NCBI RefSeq assembly: GCF_000421225.1
Contig: NZ_ATWL01000002.1
Coordinates: forward strand, 337,593-401,592
Direction: 5' to 3'
DNA from: Ruania albidiflava DSM 18029
GTDB taxonomy: Bacteria; Actinomycetota; Actinomycetes; Actinomycetales; Beutenbergiaceae
Length of the DNA: 64,000 nt
Positions 27,530 through 36,156 of this stretch are shown one piece after another. A program made the position numbers and the translations under genes. Under the pieces are notes generated by a model. It did no database searches, was not told where the DNA came from, and worked only from the letters and a program-made list of their open reading frames with translations. Position 1 is the stretch's first letter. Each line of letters starts with the position of its first letter.

Positions 27530-28579
27530 TTACCGGTCGCTGGACCGGGGCGCCCACAGGTTGACGCCACCGTCCTGGGCGTACCGGTCGATCTCGGCGA
27601 GCTCCTCGTCGGTGAACTCCAGGTTCGCCAGTGCGCCGAGGGTGTCGTCCAGCTGGCGCACGCTGGAGGCACCGACCAGCGCGGTGGTCACCCGCGGGTC
27701 GCGGAGCACCCAGGCCACCGCCATCTGTGCCAGGGACTGTCCGCGGCGACCGGCGATCTCGTTCAGCGCGCGCACCCGGCCCAGGTTCTCCTCGCTCAGG
27801 TACTCCGCGCGCAGCGGTCCGCCCTTCGCGCGGCGGGAGCCGGCGGGCACACCATCGAGGTACTTGTCCGTGAGCATCCCCTGGGCCAGCGGCGAGAACA
27901 CCACTGCGCCCAGACCGGAGTCACCGAGCACGTCCAGCAGCGACTCGCCGGTACCAGCCTGGTCGGGGTCCTCGATCCACCGGTTGAGCATCGAGTAAGA
28001 AGGCTGGTGCACCAACAGGTCCAGTCCGAGGTCCGCAGCCACGGCCAGCGCCTCCCGGGTGCGCCGCGCGTTGTAGGAGGAGATGCCGGCATACAGCGCA
28101 CGGCCAGAGTCCACGGCGGTCTTCAGCGCACCCATCGTCTCGGTCAGCGGTGTGTCCGGGTTGAAGCGGTGACTGTAGAAGATGTCGACGTAGTCCAGGC
28201 CCATGCGGCGCAACGAGGCGTCCAAGGACGACAGCAGGTACTTGCGGGAGCTGCCGTCACCGTAGGGGCCTGGGTGCATCGGGTAGCCCGCCTTGGTGGT
28301 GATCACCAGCTCGTCGCGCAGGGCGGCAAGGTCAGCCCGCAGCATCCTGCCGAAGTTCTCCTCGGCAGCCCCCGGCGGAGGTCCGTAGTTGTTCGCCAGG
28401 TCGATCTGGGTGATCCCGCGGTCGAACGCGTGAAACACGATCTCCCGCTGGGTCTCCAGCGCCGTGGTGTCCCCGAAGTTCTGCCACAGCCCGAGGGAGA
28501 CGAGCGGCAGCTGCAGCCCGCTCCTCCCGCAGTAGCGCATCGGCATGGTCTCGTACCGGTCCTCGGCAGGTGTGTACAT
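27530..28579 (-). CDS. Aldo/keto reductase (YghZ / L-glyceraldehyde 3-phosphate reductase type)
   Basis: A 349-residue NADPH-dependent reductase with the AKR tetrad visible: Asp and Tyr in DLANNYGPPPG, Lys in ITTKAGYP and His in YSHRFNPD. The PGAAEENFGRML segment and overall length match the YghZ/AKR14 group, which reduces L-glyceraldehyde 3-phosphate and methylglyoxal. The physiological substrate here is not known. The ATG at 28579 has a TACTCT box six bases ahead and no ribosome site. It is divergent from the iminopeptidase gene. Confidence 0.9.
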   Translation of the reverse strand: MYTPAEDRYETMPMRYCGRSGLQLPLVSLGLWQNFGDTTALETQREIVFHAFDRGITQIDLANNYGPPPGAAEENFGRMLRADLAALRDELVITTKAGYPMHPGPYGDGSSRKYLLSSLDASLRRMGLDYVDIFYSHRFNPDTPLTETMGALKTAVDSGRALYAGISSYNARRTREALAVAADLGLDLLVHQPSYSMLNRWIEDPDQAGTGESLLDVLGDSGLGAVVFSPLAQGMLTDKYLDGVPAGSRRAKGGPLRAEYLSEENLGRVRALNEIAGRRGQSLAQMAVAWVLRDPRVTTALVGASSVRQLDDTLGALANLEFTDEELAEIDRYAQDGGVNLWAPRSSDR

Positions 28580-28585
28580 GCCCCG

Positions 28586-28591
28586 AGAGTA
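28586..28591 (-). promoter_or_regulatory. Candidate -10 box, leaderless aldo/keto reductase gene
   Basis: TACTCT on the minus strand ends six bases before the ATG at 28579. Confidence 0.45.
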
Positions 28592-28628
28592 GCCTGCCGG
28601 CAAGCACCGGAGCAGTGCCCGTGCGGGG

Positions 28629-28634
28629 TAGGTT
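28629..28634 (+). promoter_or_regulatory. Candidate -10 box, leaderless pip
   Basis: TAGGTT ends six bases before the ATG at 28641. Confidence 0.45.
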
Positions 28635-28640
28635 CGAGGT

Positions 28641-29636
28641 ATGCATCCCCGACGCCGTGACAGCCCGGACCTGCGCACCTTCTACCCGGAGATCGACCCG
28701 CACCAGACCGGATACCTGCCGGTGAGCGACGGGCACGAGCTGTACTACGAGGTGAGCGGTAACCCGGACGGCAAGCCGGTCGTCTTCCTGCACGGCGGAC
28801 CAGGCTCGGGCGTGAGCCCCGCGCAGCGAAGGGTGTTCGACCCGGAGCGGTACCGCATCGTCCTGTTCGACCAGCGCATGGCCGGCCGCTCCCGCCCGCA
28901 CGCCTCCGCTGCGGACGCCGACCTGAGCACGAACACCACCTGGCACCTGGTCGCCGACATCGAGGCCCTGCGCACGCACCTGGGCGTCACCGCCTGGCAG
29001 GTGTTCGGGGGTTCCTGGGGCTCCTGCCTGGCGCTGGCCTATGCGCAGACCCACCCGAGCCGGGTCACCGAGCTCGTGCTGCGCGGTATCTTCACCCTGC
29101 GCCGCAGCGAGCTGGACTGGATGTACGAGGGGCCGCTGCGCAACGTCTACCCGGACGCCTGGGAGGACTACCTCGCGCCGGTACCGCTCGAGCGCCGCAT
29201 CCCAGGGCGACTGCAGGAAGCCTTCCACGACCTCCTGTTCCACCCCGACCCGGCCGTCCACGTGCCGGCCGGCGCCGCCTGGACCGCCTGGGAGAACACC
29301 GTCATCTCCCTCTACCCCGACCCGGCAAACCTGGCCAAGGCCGATGACCGCGCCCATGCCGTCTCCTTCGCACGCATCGAGAACCACTTCTTCGTCAACC
29401 ACGGCTGGCTCGAGGAGGGCCAGCTCATCCGCGACGCGCACCTGCTGGCCGGCATCCCCACCGTGATCGTGCAGGGCCGTTACGACATGTGCACCCCCGC
29501 CGTCTCTGCCTACGAGCTCGCCCAGGCCATGCCGCACGCCGAGCTCGTGCTCACCCCGGACTCCGGCCATGCCTTCAGTGAACCGGCCACCTTGGACGCC
29601 CTGGTCCGCGCGACCGACGCGTTCGCCGTTCGCTGA
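28641..29636 (+). CDS. pip: Proline iminopeptidase (alpha/beta hydrolase, S33)
   Basis: A 331-residue cytoplasmic peptidase that removes N-terminal proline. The oxyanion motif is HGGPGSG (51-57); the catalytic triad is Ser125 (GGSWGS), Asp282 (GRYDMCTP) and His310 (DSGHAFSEP). One oddity is that the usual DQRGxGRS stretch reads DQRMAGRSRPHA, with the conserved Gly replaced by Met. The ATG is the only good start and is probably leaderless (TAGGTT at 28629). Confidence 0.92.
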   Translation: MHPRRRDSPDLRTFYPEIDPHQTGYLPVSDGHELYYEVSGNPDGKPVVFLHGGPGSGVSPAQRRVFDPERYRIVLFDQRMAGRSRPHASAADADLSTNTTWHLVADIEALRTHLGVTAWQVFGGSWGSCLALAYAQTHPSRVTELVLRGIFTLRRSELDWMYEGPLRNVYPDAWEDYLAPVPLERRIPGRLQEAFHDLLFHPDPAVHVPAGAAWTAWENTVISLYPDPANLAKADDRAHAVSFARIENHFFVNHGWLEEGQLIRDAHLLAGIPTVIVQGRYDMCTPAVSAYELAQAMPHAELVLTPDSGHAFSEPATLDALVRATDAFAVR

Positions 29637-29739
29637 CCCGACCGACGGGGAGTATTCGGTGGCGCCACCGGCGAGAGCGGGGCAGAGTGGGCACCAGCGC
29701 CGGGTGTCCGGCGTCGTCAGACCACCGTCAGGAGCCCCG

Positions 29740-29919
29740 ATGTCATCCGAGAAGTCCGACGACCCGATGGCCGACGCCAAGGCGAAGATGCGGGCAGCGC
29801 TCGACCGCAAGGCCGAACGTGAGCACCTGACCGAGGAGGCGCCACCGAACACCGGACCCGTGCACGGGTCAGAGGTGGACCACAGCGGCCGTCGGGTGTT
29901 CCGCCGCAAGTCCGGCTGA
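29740..29919 (+). CDS. DUF5302 family small protein
   Basis: A 59-residue, highly charged protein (DPMADAKAKMRAALDRK at the start, RRVFRRKSG at the end) that fits the actinobacterial DUF5302 family. It has no predicted structure beyond one helix and no known function. The ATG follows an AGGAG site. It converges on serA with 37 bases between and no clear hairpin. Confidence 0.8.
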   Translation: MSSEKSDDPMADAKAKMRAALDRKAEREHLTEEAPPNTGPVHGSEVDHSGRRVFRRKSG

Positions 29920-29956
29920 GCGCCCCAGCCGCGCGCCGCAGTCGATCCGGCAGGGG

Positions 29957-31174
29957 TCAGTCGTCGCTGTCTGGGCGCAGCGTGCGCAGCCGCACGGTCG
30001 CTTCCATGCCCTCGATCCGGGTGAGCGTCTCGACCGGCAGGTCGCCGCTGATGTCGGTGACGGCGTAGCCCAGGCTGCCGGACGTCGCCAGCACCTGGCT
30101 CTCGATGTTCGCCCCGGCCGCGGAGAGCTCCTGGTTCGCCGCCGCCATCACCCCGGGCACGTTCTGGTGCAGGTGCGCGATCCGCCGGGTCCCAGCCCTC
30201 GGTCGGTCCAGGATGAGCGCCGGGACGTTCACGCTCAGCGCGGTCGCACCTGAGTGCACGTAGTCGCGCAGCTTCGCGGCCACGAACCGGCCGATGTCCT
30301 GCTGCGCTTCCTCGGTGGAGCCACCCACGTGCGGGGTGAGGATCACGTTCGGCAGGTTCCGCAGCTCGGAGTCGAACGCGTCCCCCTGCTTCTTCGGCTC
30401 CTGCGGGAAGACGTCCACCGCTGCCCCGCTGACCCGGCCGGCGAGCACCTGCTCCCGCAGCGCCCCGTAGTCGACCAGGAAGCCGCGGGAGAGGTTCAGG
30501 AAGATCGCGCCCGGCTTCATCGCGGCGAACTCGTCGGCGCCGAACATGCCCGCGTTGCCGGGCCGGCCGTCCACGTGCAGGGTCACCATGTCGGCTTCAG
30601 CGAGCAGCGCGTGCAGGCTCGGCATCCGCTTCGCGTTGCCCAGGGAGAGCTTCTCCGCGGTGTCGTAGAAGATCACCCGCATGCCCAGTGCCTCGGCCAC
30701 GACCGACAGCTGGGTGCCGATGTTGCCGTAGCCGACGATGCCTAGCGTACGTCCGCGCACCTCGTGCGCACCGTTGGCAGACTTGTCCCAGGTGCCCGCG
30801 TGCAGCGACTTGTCCTTCTCGGTCAGCCGCCGGGTGAGCGCGATGATCTCGGCCAGCGCCAGCTCCACCACAGAGCGGGTGTTGGAGAACGGGGCGTTGA
30901 ACGCCACCACGCCGGCATCGGCAGCGGCGGTCAGGTCGATCTGGTTCGTGCCGATGCAGAACGCACCGATCGCGACCAGGTCCTTGGCCTGCTCCAGCAC
31001 CTTGGCGGTGATGTGCGTCTTGGACCGGATACCGAGCACCTGCACCCCGTCCAACGCGGCGATCAGCTCGTCCTCGTCCAGCGCCCCGGACCGTGTCGAC
31101 ACCTCCATCCCGGCAGCATCGAGCACCTCGGTGCCCAGAGGATGGATGTTTTCCAGGAGGAGTGCCTTGACCAC
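29957..31174 (-). CDS. serA: D-3-phosphoglycerate dehydrogenase SerA
   Basis: A 405-residue enzyme of the first step in serine synthesis. It has the Rossmann motif GIVGYGNIGTQL, catalytic Arg (NLSRGFLVD), Glu (FPQEPKKQG) and His (TPHVGGSTEEAQ), and a C-terminal ACT domain from about residue 335 that would bind serine. The length fits the short E. coli-like type rather than the long mycobacterial form with an extra domain. It starts with GTG; 42 bases separate it from the helicase gene before it. Confidence 0.95.
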   Translation of the reverse strand: MVKALLLENIHPLGTEVLDAAGMEVSTRSGALDEDELIAALDGVQVLGIRSKTHITAKVLEQAKDLVAIGAFCIGTNQIDLTAAADAGVVAFNAPFSNTRSVVELALAEIIALTRRLTEKDKSLHAGTWDKSANGAHEVRGRTLGIVGYGNIGTQLSVVAEALGMRVIFYDTAEKLSLGNAKRMPSLHALLAEADMVTLHVDGRPGNAGMFGADEFAAMKPGAIFLNLSRGFLVDYGALREQVLAGRVSGAAVDVFPQEPKKQGDAFDSELRNLPNVILTPHVGGSTEEAQQDIGRFVAAKLRDYVHSGATALSVNVPALILDRPRAGTRRIAHLHQNVPGVMAAANQELSAAGANIESQVLATSGSLGYAVTDISGDLPVETLTRIEGMEATVRLRTLRPDSDD

Positions 31175-31216
31175 GGCCCTATGGTGCTCTTCTTGTGCCC
31201 GGATACAAAAACGTGC

Positions 31217-33487
31217 TCAGTGCGTGGACGCCAAGGGTGCGGGCAGCTGCCCCGTGTGCACCAGGTGCAGACGTTGGGTAGCCCGGGTCATGGCGACGTA
31301 CAGGTCTGCTGGAGCTCCGCCGTCGAGCAGCTCTTGGGGTTCGACCACGACCACCACGTCGAACTCCAGCCCCTTGCTCCCCGCTGGGTCCAGCACCACC
31401 ACCTCGGCGCGCAGGTCCGAGCCATCACCGGCCCCGAGGGCCTCGATGAGCGCCGCGTGCCGCCGCTCGTCGGCGATCACGGCGAGCGTCCCGTGCCCAC
31501 GCGCCCGGTGCACCACCTGCTGCACACCGCCCACCAGGTCGCTGACCTGCTCGCGTACGACGGCGTCTGGCACGTCCCGCGCAGAGGTCACCGGGGCAGG
31601 GGGGAGGTCCGGGCGCCAGGTCTGCATCGCCTGCTGCGCCAGCGCCATGATCGAGGCCGGAGTCCGGTAGTTCACCGTGAGCGTCTCGGTGCGGAACGTC
31701 CGTCCCAGCGGCCGGGAGAGCATCTGCTCCCAGTCCCGGGCACCGGCTCGGCTGGAGGTCTGCCACACGTCCCCGACGATGGTCATCGACCGCCGCGGGT
31801 TGCGCCGCCGCAGCGCTCGCCACGCCATCGCGGACAGCTCCTGCGCCTCGTCGACCACCACGTGCCCGTACGTCCAGGACCGGTCCGCAGCGGCACGCTC
31901 GGCGGTGGTCGACGCAGTCCCGCCCCCGGCGAACCTGCCCGCGACCATCTCAGCGGAGACCAGGCCGCCGCCGGCACCGGAAGCGGAGAGCATCTCCCGG
32001 GCATAGGCGACCTCCTCCGCCCGGCGGGCCTGCTCCGCCTGCGCCTCGGCACGGCTGGCCTCGTCATCGGCGCCGAGCAGCTCGGCCAGCTCGTCCAGCA
32101 GCGGTACGTCCGCAGCGGTCCAGGCCGCGCTGCGGTCGCGGGCGAGCCGGGACCGTTCGGCGGCGGACAACCGTGGTGCGGCCTCGGCGAGACGGTGCGG
32201 CTTGGCGTACAGGTCGGCGAGCAGGCCGGTGGCGGTCAACGGCAGCCAGCACAGGTTCAGCGCCACGCGCACGTCCCGGGCGGAGCGGAGCTCCTCGACG
32301 ATGTCCGCGTGGTCCTCGGTACCGGCACCGACCTTCTCGGCGTACTGCGCGGCGAGCGCGTTCAGCATGTGCCGCACGAACGTCACCCGCGCCAGGTTGT
32401 GCGGCTGTCGGGAACGCCGGGCACGGGTCTGCGCCTCGACCATGTCCTGGGTGCGCAGTCGCAGCCGTAGCGAACCGACCTTGAGGTCCTGCTCGGGCAG
32501 GACGCGCTGACGGGCGCGCACGGCGTTGGACAGGATCCGCGCCCACAGGGGACGCCCCTTGATCTGTGCGACAGCCGGATCCTCGGTGCCGGTGGCCTCG
32601 ATGCCGGGCAGCAGGTCCCCGATCGTCGTGGACACCACGCCGGTCTCGCCGAGCGCCGGCAGCACCTGCTCGATGTAACGCAGGAACACCCGAGAGGGGC
32701 CGACCACCAGGACCCCGGAGCGTTCGATCTGCTCTCGGTGGGCGTACAGCAGGTAGGCGGCCCGGTGCAACGCGACCGCGGTCTTGCCGGTCCCCGGTCC
32801 GCCCTCGACGACCAGCACCCCGTCCAGCGGGGAGCGGATGATCGCGTCCTGCTCCGCCTGGATGGTGGCCACGATGTCGCTCATCCGCCCGGTACGTTCT
32901 GCGTTCAGCGCTGCCAGCAGGGCGCCTTCGCCGCTGAGCACCACGTCGTCGGCTACCGCATCGGCGTCCAGCAGGTCGTCCTCCAGCCCGACGACGGTGC
33001 GCCCCTTGGTCTGCAGGTGTCGGCGCAGCACCACCTCACCCGGCTCCGCTGCAGTGGCCTGGTAGAACGGGCGGGCCGCCGGGGCACGCCAGTCGGTCAG
33101 GAGCGGGTGGTGCTCGGCGTCGGAGATGCCGATGCGGCCTACGTACCGGCGCTGCCCGTCCCGAAGATCGAGACGACCGAAGACGAGCCGGTCCTCCACT
33201 GAGCCCAGCTGCGCGAGGCGGTCCTCGTACAGTGTGGCGAACGCGTCCCGCTCGGACCTGTTCTGGTGCGTGCCCACTGCGCCGGTGCGCCGTACCTCAG
33301 CGAGGCGGCGCCGGGTGTGCGCACGCAGCTCGTCCAGCCGGGTGTAGACGGCGGTGACGTGCCGCTGTTCCTGCTCCAGCTGCCGCCGCTGGTCCTGCGC
33401 AGCCTCGAGGCCCCTGTGGTGGGAACCAGGCAGATCGACACCGGGCTGTGACGTCGATCGATCGGGTGCCATGTCGCTACTGGTCAC
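31217..33487 (-). CDS. UvrD-like motor ATPase, HelD/HelR-type RNA polymerase recycling factor
   Basis: A 756-residue superfamily 1 protein. An N-terminal coiled coil (about 25-70, EAAQDQRRQLEQEQRHV) and a domain with YVGRIGI and LLTDWRAPAARPFY precede the motor: Walker A GGPGTGKTAV near residue 230, VVVDEAQELSAMAWRAL, and late motifs GSKGLEFDVV and YVAMTRATQRLHL. This layout is HelD, which frees stalled RNA polymerase; in Streptomyces and Mycobacterium the HelR form also displaces rifampicin. It starts with GTG nine bases after AGGAG. I see no rifamycin-associated promoter element upstream. Assignment as HelR rather than another HelD is uncertain. Confidence 0.85.
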   Translation of the reverse strand: MTSSDMAPDRSTSQPGVDLPGSHHRGLEAAQDQRRQLEQEQRHVTAVYTRLDELRAHTRRRLAEVRRTGAVGTHQNRSERDAFATLYEDRLAQLGSVEDRLVFGRLDLRDGQRRYVGRIGISDAEHHPLLTDWRAPAARPFYQATAAEPGEVVLRRHLQTKGRTVVGLEDDLLDADAVADDVVLSGEGALLAALNAERTGRMSDIVATIQAEQDAIIRSPLDGVLVVEGGPGTGKTAVALHRAAYLLYAHREQIERSGVLVVGPSRVFLRYIEQVLPALGETGVVSTTIGDLLPGIEATGTEDPAVAQIKGRPLWARILSNAVRARQRVLPEQDLKVGSLRLRLRTQDMVEAQTRARRSRQPHNLARVTFVRHMLNALAAQYAEKVGAGTEDHADIVEELRSARDVRVALNLCWLPLTATGLLADLYAKPHRLAEAAPRLSAAERSRLARDRSAAWTAADVPLLDELAELLGADDEASRAEAQAEQARRAEEVAYAREMLSASGAGGGLVSAEMVAGRFAGGGTASTTAERAAADRSWTYGHVVVDEAQELSAMAWRALRRRNPRRSMTIVGDVWQTSSRAGARDWEQMLSRPLGRTFRTETLTVNYRTPASIMALAQQAMQTWRPDLPPAPVTSARDVPDAVVREQVSDLVGGVQQVVHRARGHGTLAVIADERRHAALIEALGAGDGSDLRAEVVVLDPAGSKGLEFDVVVVVEPQELLDGGAPADLYVAMTRATQRLHLVHTGQLPAPLASTH

Positions 33488-33680
33488 CGATGGGTTCTCC
33501 TAGCGTGCGGACCGAACAAGGCGAACGATTATTATCCACTGTTTCGACCTGCTGCGGGTGCCTGAGCACTGTGATCTGCCTCCCGCAGGAGGGGACACTG
33601 CGACTGTCGCTGTTCGGTCGTGCGGACGGGAATGTCCCCCGCCCGGCCGGTGTTCAACCCACCGAGGTGAGAAATTGACG

Positions 33681-34607
33681 ATGAAGGATCCACGAGAGCT
33701 GTACCGCTGGGCTGGCGACGCTCCCGCCCCGGAAGAGGGCGAAGCGCCGGTACTGGTGCACGCCCTGCAGGGGTCGATGGACGCCGGCAGCGCGGGCCGG
33801 TTGCTCGCCCAGCACCTGACCAGCAAGCTGCCGTCCGTGCGCGTGCTCAGCTTCGACATGGACGAGCTCCTGGACTACCGGTCCCGGCGTCCGGCGATGA
33901 CCTTCAACGACGGTGCGTGGACCAGCTATGACGAACCGGAGCTGGTGCTCGACCTCATCCGTGACGACGACGGTGCGCCCGTGCTGCTGCTGCACGGGCT
34001 GGAGCCGGACCTGCGCTGGGAGCAGTTCGTCGCTGCGGTGCAGTCGGTGATCGAAGAGTTCGGGGTGCGGCTGACGATCGGGGTGCACGGTATCCCGATG
34101 GGGGTACCGCACACCCGGCCCATGACCGTGACGGCGCACGCCACCCGGCCAGAGCTGATCGAGGCCTATCCGAACTACCTCTCCACCGTCCAGGTGCCCG
34201 CGAGCGCTGCCGCCCTGCTGGAGCTGCGTCTGGGCCGGCGCGGTCGCGACGCGATGGGCTTCGCGGCGAACGTGCCGCACTACCTCGCCCAGGCCGACTA
34301 TCCGCAGGCAGCGGCTGAGCTGGTCCGGCAGGTGGCCCGCGCCGGTGACCTGAGCCTGCCCGTAGGCGACCTGGAGGCCGCTGGCGCGCGGGTGCGTGGT
34401 GAGATCGACCGGCAGGTCGCGGAGTCCGAGGAGGTCACCGCAGTCGTGGCTGCGCTGGAGCGACAGTTCGACCAGTTCAGCGCGGCGGCGGAGAACGAAG
34501 GCCGGTCACTGGGCCGCACCCCCATGGACGAGCTGCCCAGCGCGGACGAGCTCGGTGCCCAGCTCGAGGCGTTCCTCGCCGGCCAGGACGGTGAGTCCCA
34601 GGACTGA
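33681..34607 (+). CDS. PAC2-family protein
   Basis: A 308-residue protein of the PAC2 fold (proteasome assembly chaperone 2-like). It has the family stretches LVHALQGSMDAGSAGRL at the start and GVHGIPMGVPHTRPMTVTAHA in the middle, and an acidic helical C-terminus. Actinobacterial members are common but their role is not settled, and no proteasome genes are in this window. The ATG at 33681 gives the family start; upstream is a 190-base gap to the divergent helicase gene. Confidence 0.87.
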   Translation: MKDPRELYRWAGDAPAPEEGEAPVLVHALQGSMDAGSAGRLLAQHLTSKLPSVRVLSFDMDELLDYRSRRPAMTFNDGAWTSYDEPELVLDLIRDDDGAPVLLLHGLEPDLRWEQFVAAVQSVIEEFGVRLTIGVHGIPMGVPHTRPMTVTAHATRPELIEAYPNYLSTVQVPASAAALLELRLGRRGRDAMGFAANVPHYLAQADYPQAAAELVRQVARAGDLSLPVGDLEAAGARVRGEIDRQVAESEEVTAVVAALERQFDQFSAAAENEGRSLGRTPMDELPSADELGAQLEAFLAGQDGESQD

Positions 34608-34917
34608 TCCGACCGGCGGAGACGTGCTCGGACCTGGGCAGGAGGAGGCTGGTCTCGGTGCACCACGCGCCTGCACCTAGAGCCAAAATCGTGATACCGC
34701 TGGCGCTGCGGTCACCGGACATGCCAGACTGGCTCGCGTTGCAAGCGTTTGACTTACGTAGGACCCGGGGCACGCACACTCCAGTGCAGGTCTCACGGGC
34801 GGCCATCGCATCCCGGTGGTGCCGGCCGCTCGCGCTGACGTGGGGCGAAGCATTGCGGCACCAGCGGAGCGAGCACAGGGCTCGCCCCAGAGGAGTCCCC
34901 GGAAGGACATGCACGAC
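34608..34917. other. Gene-free region, probable long 5' leader of the cold-shock gene
   Basis: 310 bases with no coding region that I can support. It contains a GGTGCA...TGCACC inverted pair near 34655-34677 and, close to the cold-shock gene, GGGGCGA (34842-34848) facing TCGCCCC (34882-34888), which would close a hairpin just ahead of the ribosome site. Long structured leaders are usual for csp genes. No promoter could be placed with confidence. Confidence 0.45.
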
Positions 34918-35121
34918 ATGGCACAAGGAACCGTCAAGTGGTTCAACGCGGAGAAGGGCTACGGCTTCATCGCCCAGGACGGCGGCGGTGACGACGTCTT
35001 CGTCCACTACTCCGCCATCCAGTCCGAGGGTTACCGCACCCTCGAGGAGGCGCAGCGCGTCGAGTTCGAGATCACCCAGGGTCCCAAGGGCCCGCAGGCG
35101 GAGAGCGTCCGCACGGTCTGA
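34918..35121 (+). CDS. cspA: Cold-shock protein, CspA family
   Basis: A 67-residue single OB-fold domain with RNP1 KGYGFI and RNP2 VFVHYSAI, starting [13 protein letters not shown]. It binds single-stranded RNA and DNA and acts as an RNA chaperone. The ATG at 34918 is preferred over the in-frame ATG at 34909 because it gives the family N-terminus and an 11-base spacing to GGAAGGA. A strong terminator follows. Confidence 0.96.
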   Translation: MAQGTVKWFNAEKGYGFIAQDGGGDDVFVHYSAIQSEGYRTLEEAQRVEFEITQGPKGPQAESVRTV

Positions 35122-35130
35122 TCGAGGCTA

Positions 35131-35169
35131 GCGACGGCCCGCATCCCGCTCCGGGGTGCGGGCCGTCGC
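35131..35169 (+). terminator. Terminator after the cold-shock gene
   Basis: GCGACGGCCCGCA (35131-35143) pairs perfectly with 35157-35169 around a 13-base loop, followed by CTTCT. It also stands between convergent genes. Confidence 0.82.
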
Positions 35170-35217
35170 CTTCTGGCCCCGCACGGCACCTGACCGCGTA
35201 GGGCGAACCCGGCCCGC

Positions 35218-36057
35218 TCAGGCGACCTCGTGCGGTGGATCGGTGAACGGCTGGAACGTGCCGATGAACTCCCGCGATGCTGCCCGGTCCAGCACGGTGG
35301 CCGGCACCGGCAGCGCTCGCATCCGTCGGTCCAGCGCAGGTGCGGGCAGCGCCCGGTCGGCAGCGGCGATCACCACGTTGCCGTACCGGCGCCCCTTGAG
35401 CACACCCGGTTCGGCGATCACCAGCACGTGCTCGAACACCTCCGCCACTGTGGCGGCCTCTCGCCGGGCAAAGGTCAGTGGCGGCCGGTCCGCGGTGTTC
35501 ACCAGGTACACCCCGCCCTCGGCGAGCGCGGATGCCACGGCCCGGGTGAACTCCACCGTGCGGACGTGCTCCGGGGGCTCGCGCCCGACGAACACGTCGC
35601 GCAGCACGACATCTTTGCTACCAGCGGTGATCGACTCGGTCGCCTCGCGCGCGTCGGCCACCCGGATGCGCAGCAGCGGGGCCCGCGGCAGGTCGAACCA
35701 CTCCCGCACGTAGCGGGCCAGCAGGGCGTCCCACTCCACGGCGATCTGTCGGGACCGCGGCCACCTGGCGGCCACGGCCCGGGGGAGTGCACATCCCGCA
35801 CCACCGAGGTGCACAGCCCGTACCCGGTCAGGAGGCATCGTCTCCTCCAGGACCGCCATCATCTGCTGCATGTACTCGAACACCAGGTGGGTGGGGTCGG
35901 ACAGGTCCAGGTAGGAGCTCTCCGCGCCATCGATCAGCAGCATCACGCCGTTCGGGTCCGTTTTGTCGGTGGTCAGCTCTACTGTGGCGTGCGAGGTGCT
36001 GATCGGACCGGAGGGCAGACGGTGCACAGGCCTGAGCGCAGAGGATCGACGAGGCAT
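35218..36057 (-). CDS. Spermidine-synthase-like protein
   Basis: A 279-residue Rossmann-fold protein related to polyamine aminopropyltransferases: AVHLGGAGCALPRAVA is the SAM-type nucleotide loop, and YLDLSDPTHLVFEYMQQM resembles the N-terminal substrate region of SpeE. Such stand-alone actinobacterial members often lack proven synthase activity and no other polyamine gene is nearby, so the product is not known. The ATG has a TAGCGT box six bases upstream. Confidence 0.78.
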   Translation of the reverse strand: MPRRSSALRPVHRLPSGPISTSHATVELTTDKTDPNGVMLLIDGAESSYLDLSDPTHLVFEYMQQMMAVLEETMPPDRVRAVHLGGAGCALPRAVAARWPRSRQIAVEWDALLARYVREWFDLPRAPLLRIRVADAREATESITAGSKDVVLRDVFVGREPPEHVRTVEFTRAVASALAEGGVYLVNTADRPPLTFARREAATVAEVFEHVLVIAEPGVLKGRRYGNVVIAAADRALPAPALDRRMRALPVPATVLDRAASREFIGTFQPFTDPPHEVA

Positions 36058-36063
36058 GACCCG

Positions 36064-36069
36064 ACGCTA
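36064..36069 (-). promoter_or_regulatory. Candidate -10 box, leaderless spermidine-synthase-like gene
   Basis: TAGCGT on the minus strand ends six bases before the ATG at 36057. The same hexamer is the proposed -10 of ftsZ and sepF. Confidence 0.45.
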
Positions 36070-36098
36070 GCGTGAGCCGGCCGCTAGGTCCGCACCCG

Positions 36099-36127
36099 TT
36101 GACAGGATAGAACCGATGTTCGATGAT
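36099..36127 (+). promoter_or_regulatory. SOS-controlled promoter of the HEPN-dinB operon
   Basis: A -35 TTGACA (36099-36104), a 17-base spacer and a -10 GATGAT (36122-36127). The spacer contains a LexA box AGAACcgatGTTCG (36109-36122), one base off consensus and matching the recA box in both half-sites. LexA bound here would cover the promoter. Confidence 0.8.
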
Positions 36128-36156
36128 TGAGTCAGGCTGAGGGACGGAGGTCACCG

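Noticed and set aside
33488..33680. LexA box or rifamycin-associated element before the HelD-like gene
   Set aside because: CGAAC occurs twice here but as a direct repeat without the GTTCG partner, and no long inverted repeat is present.
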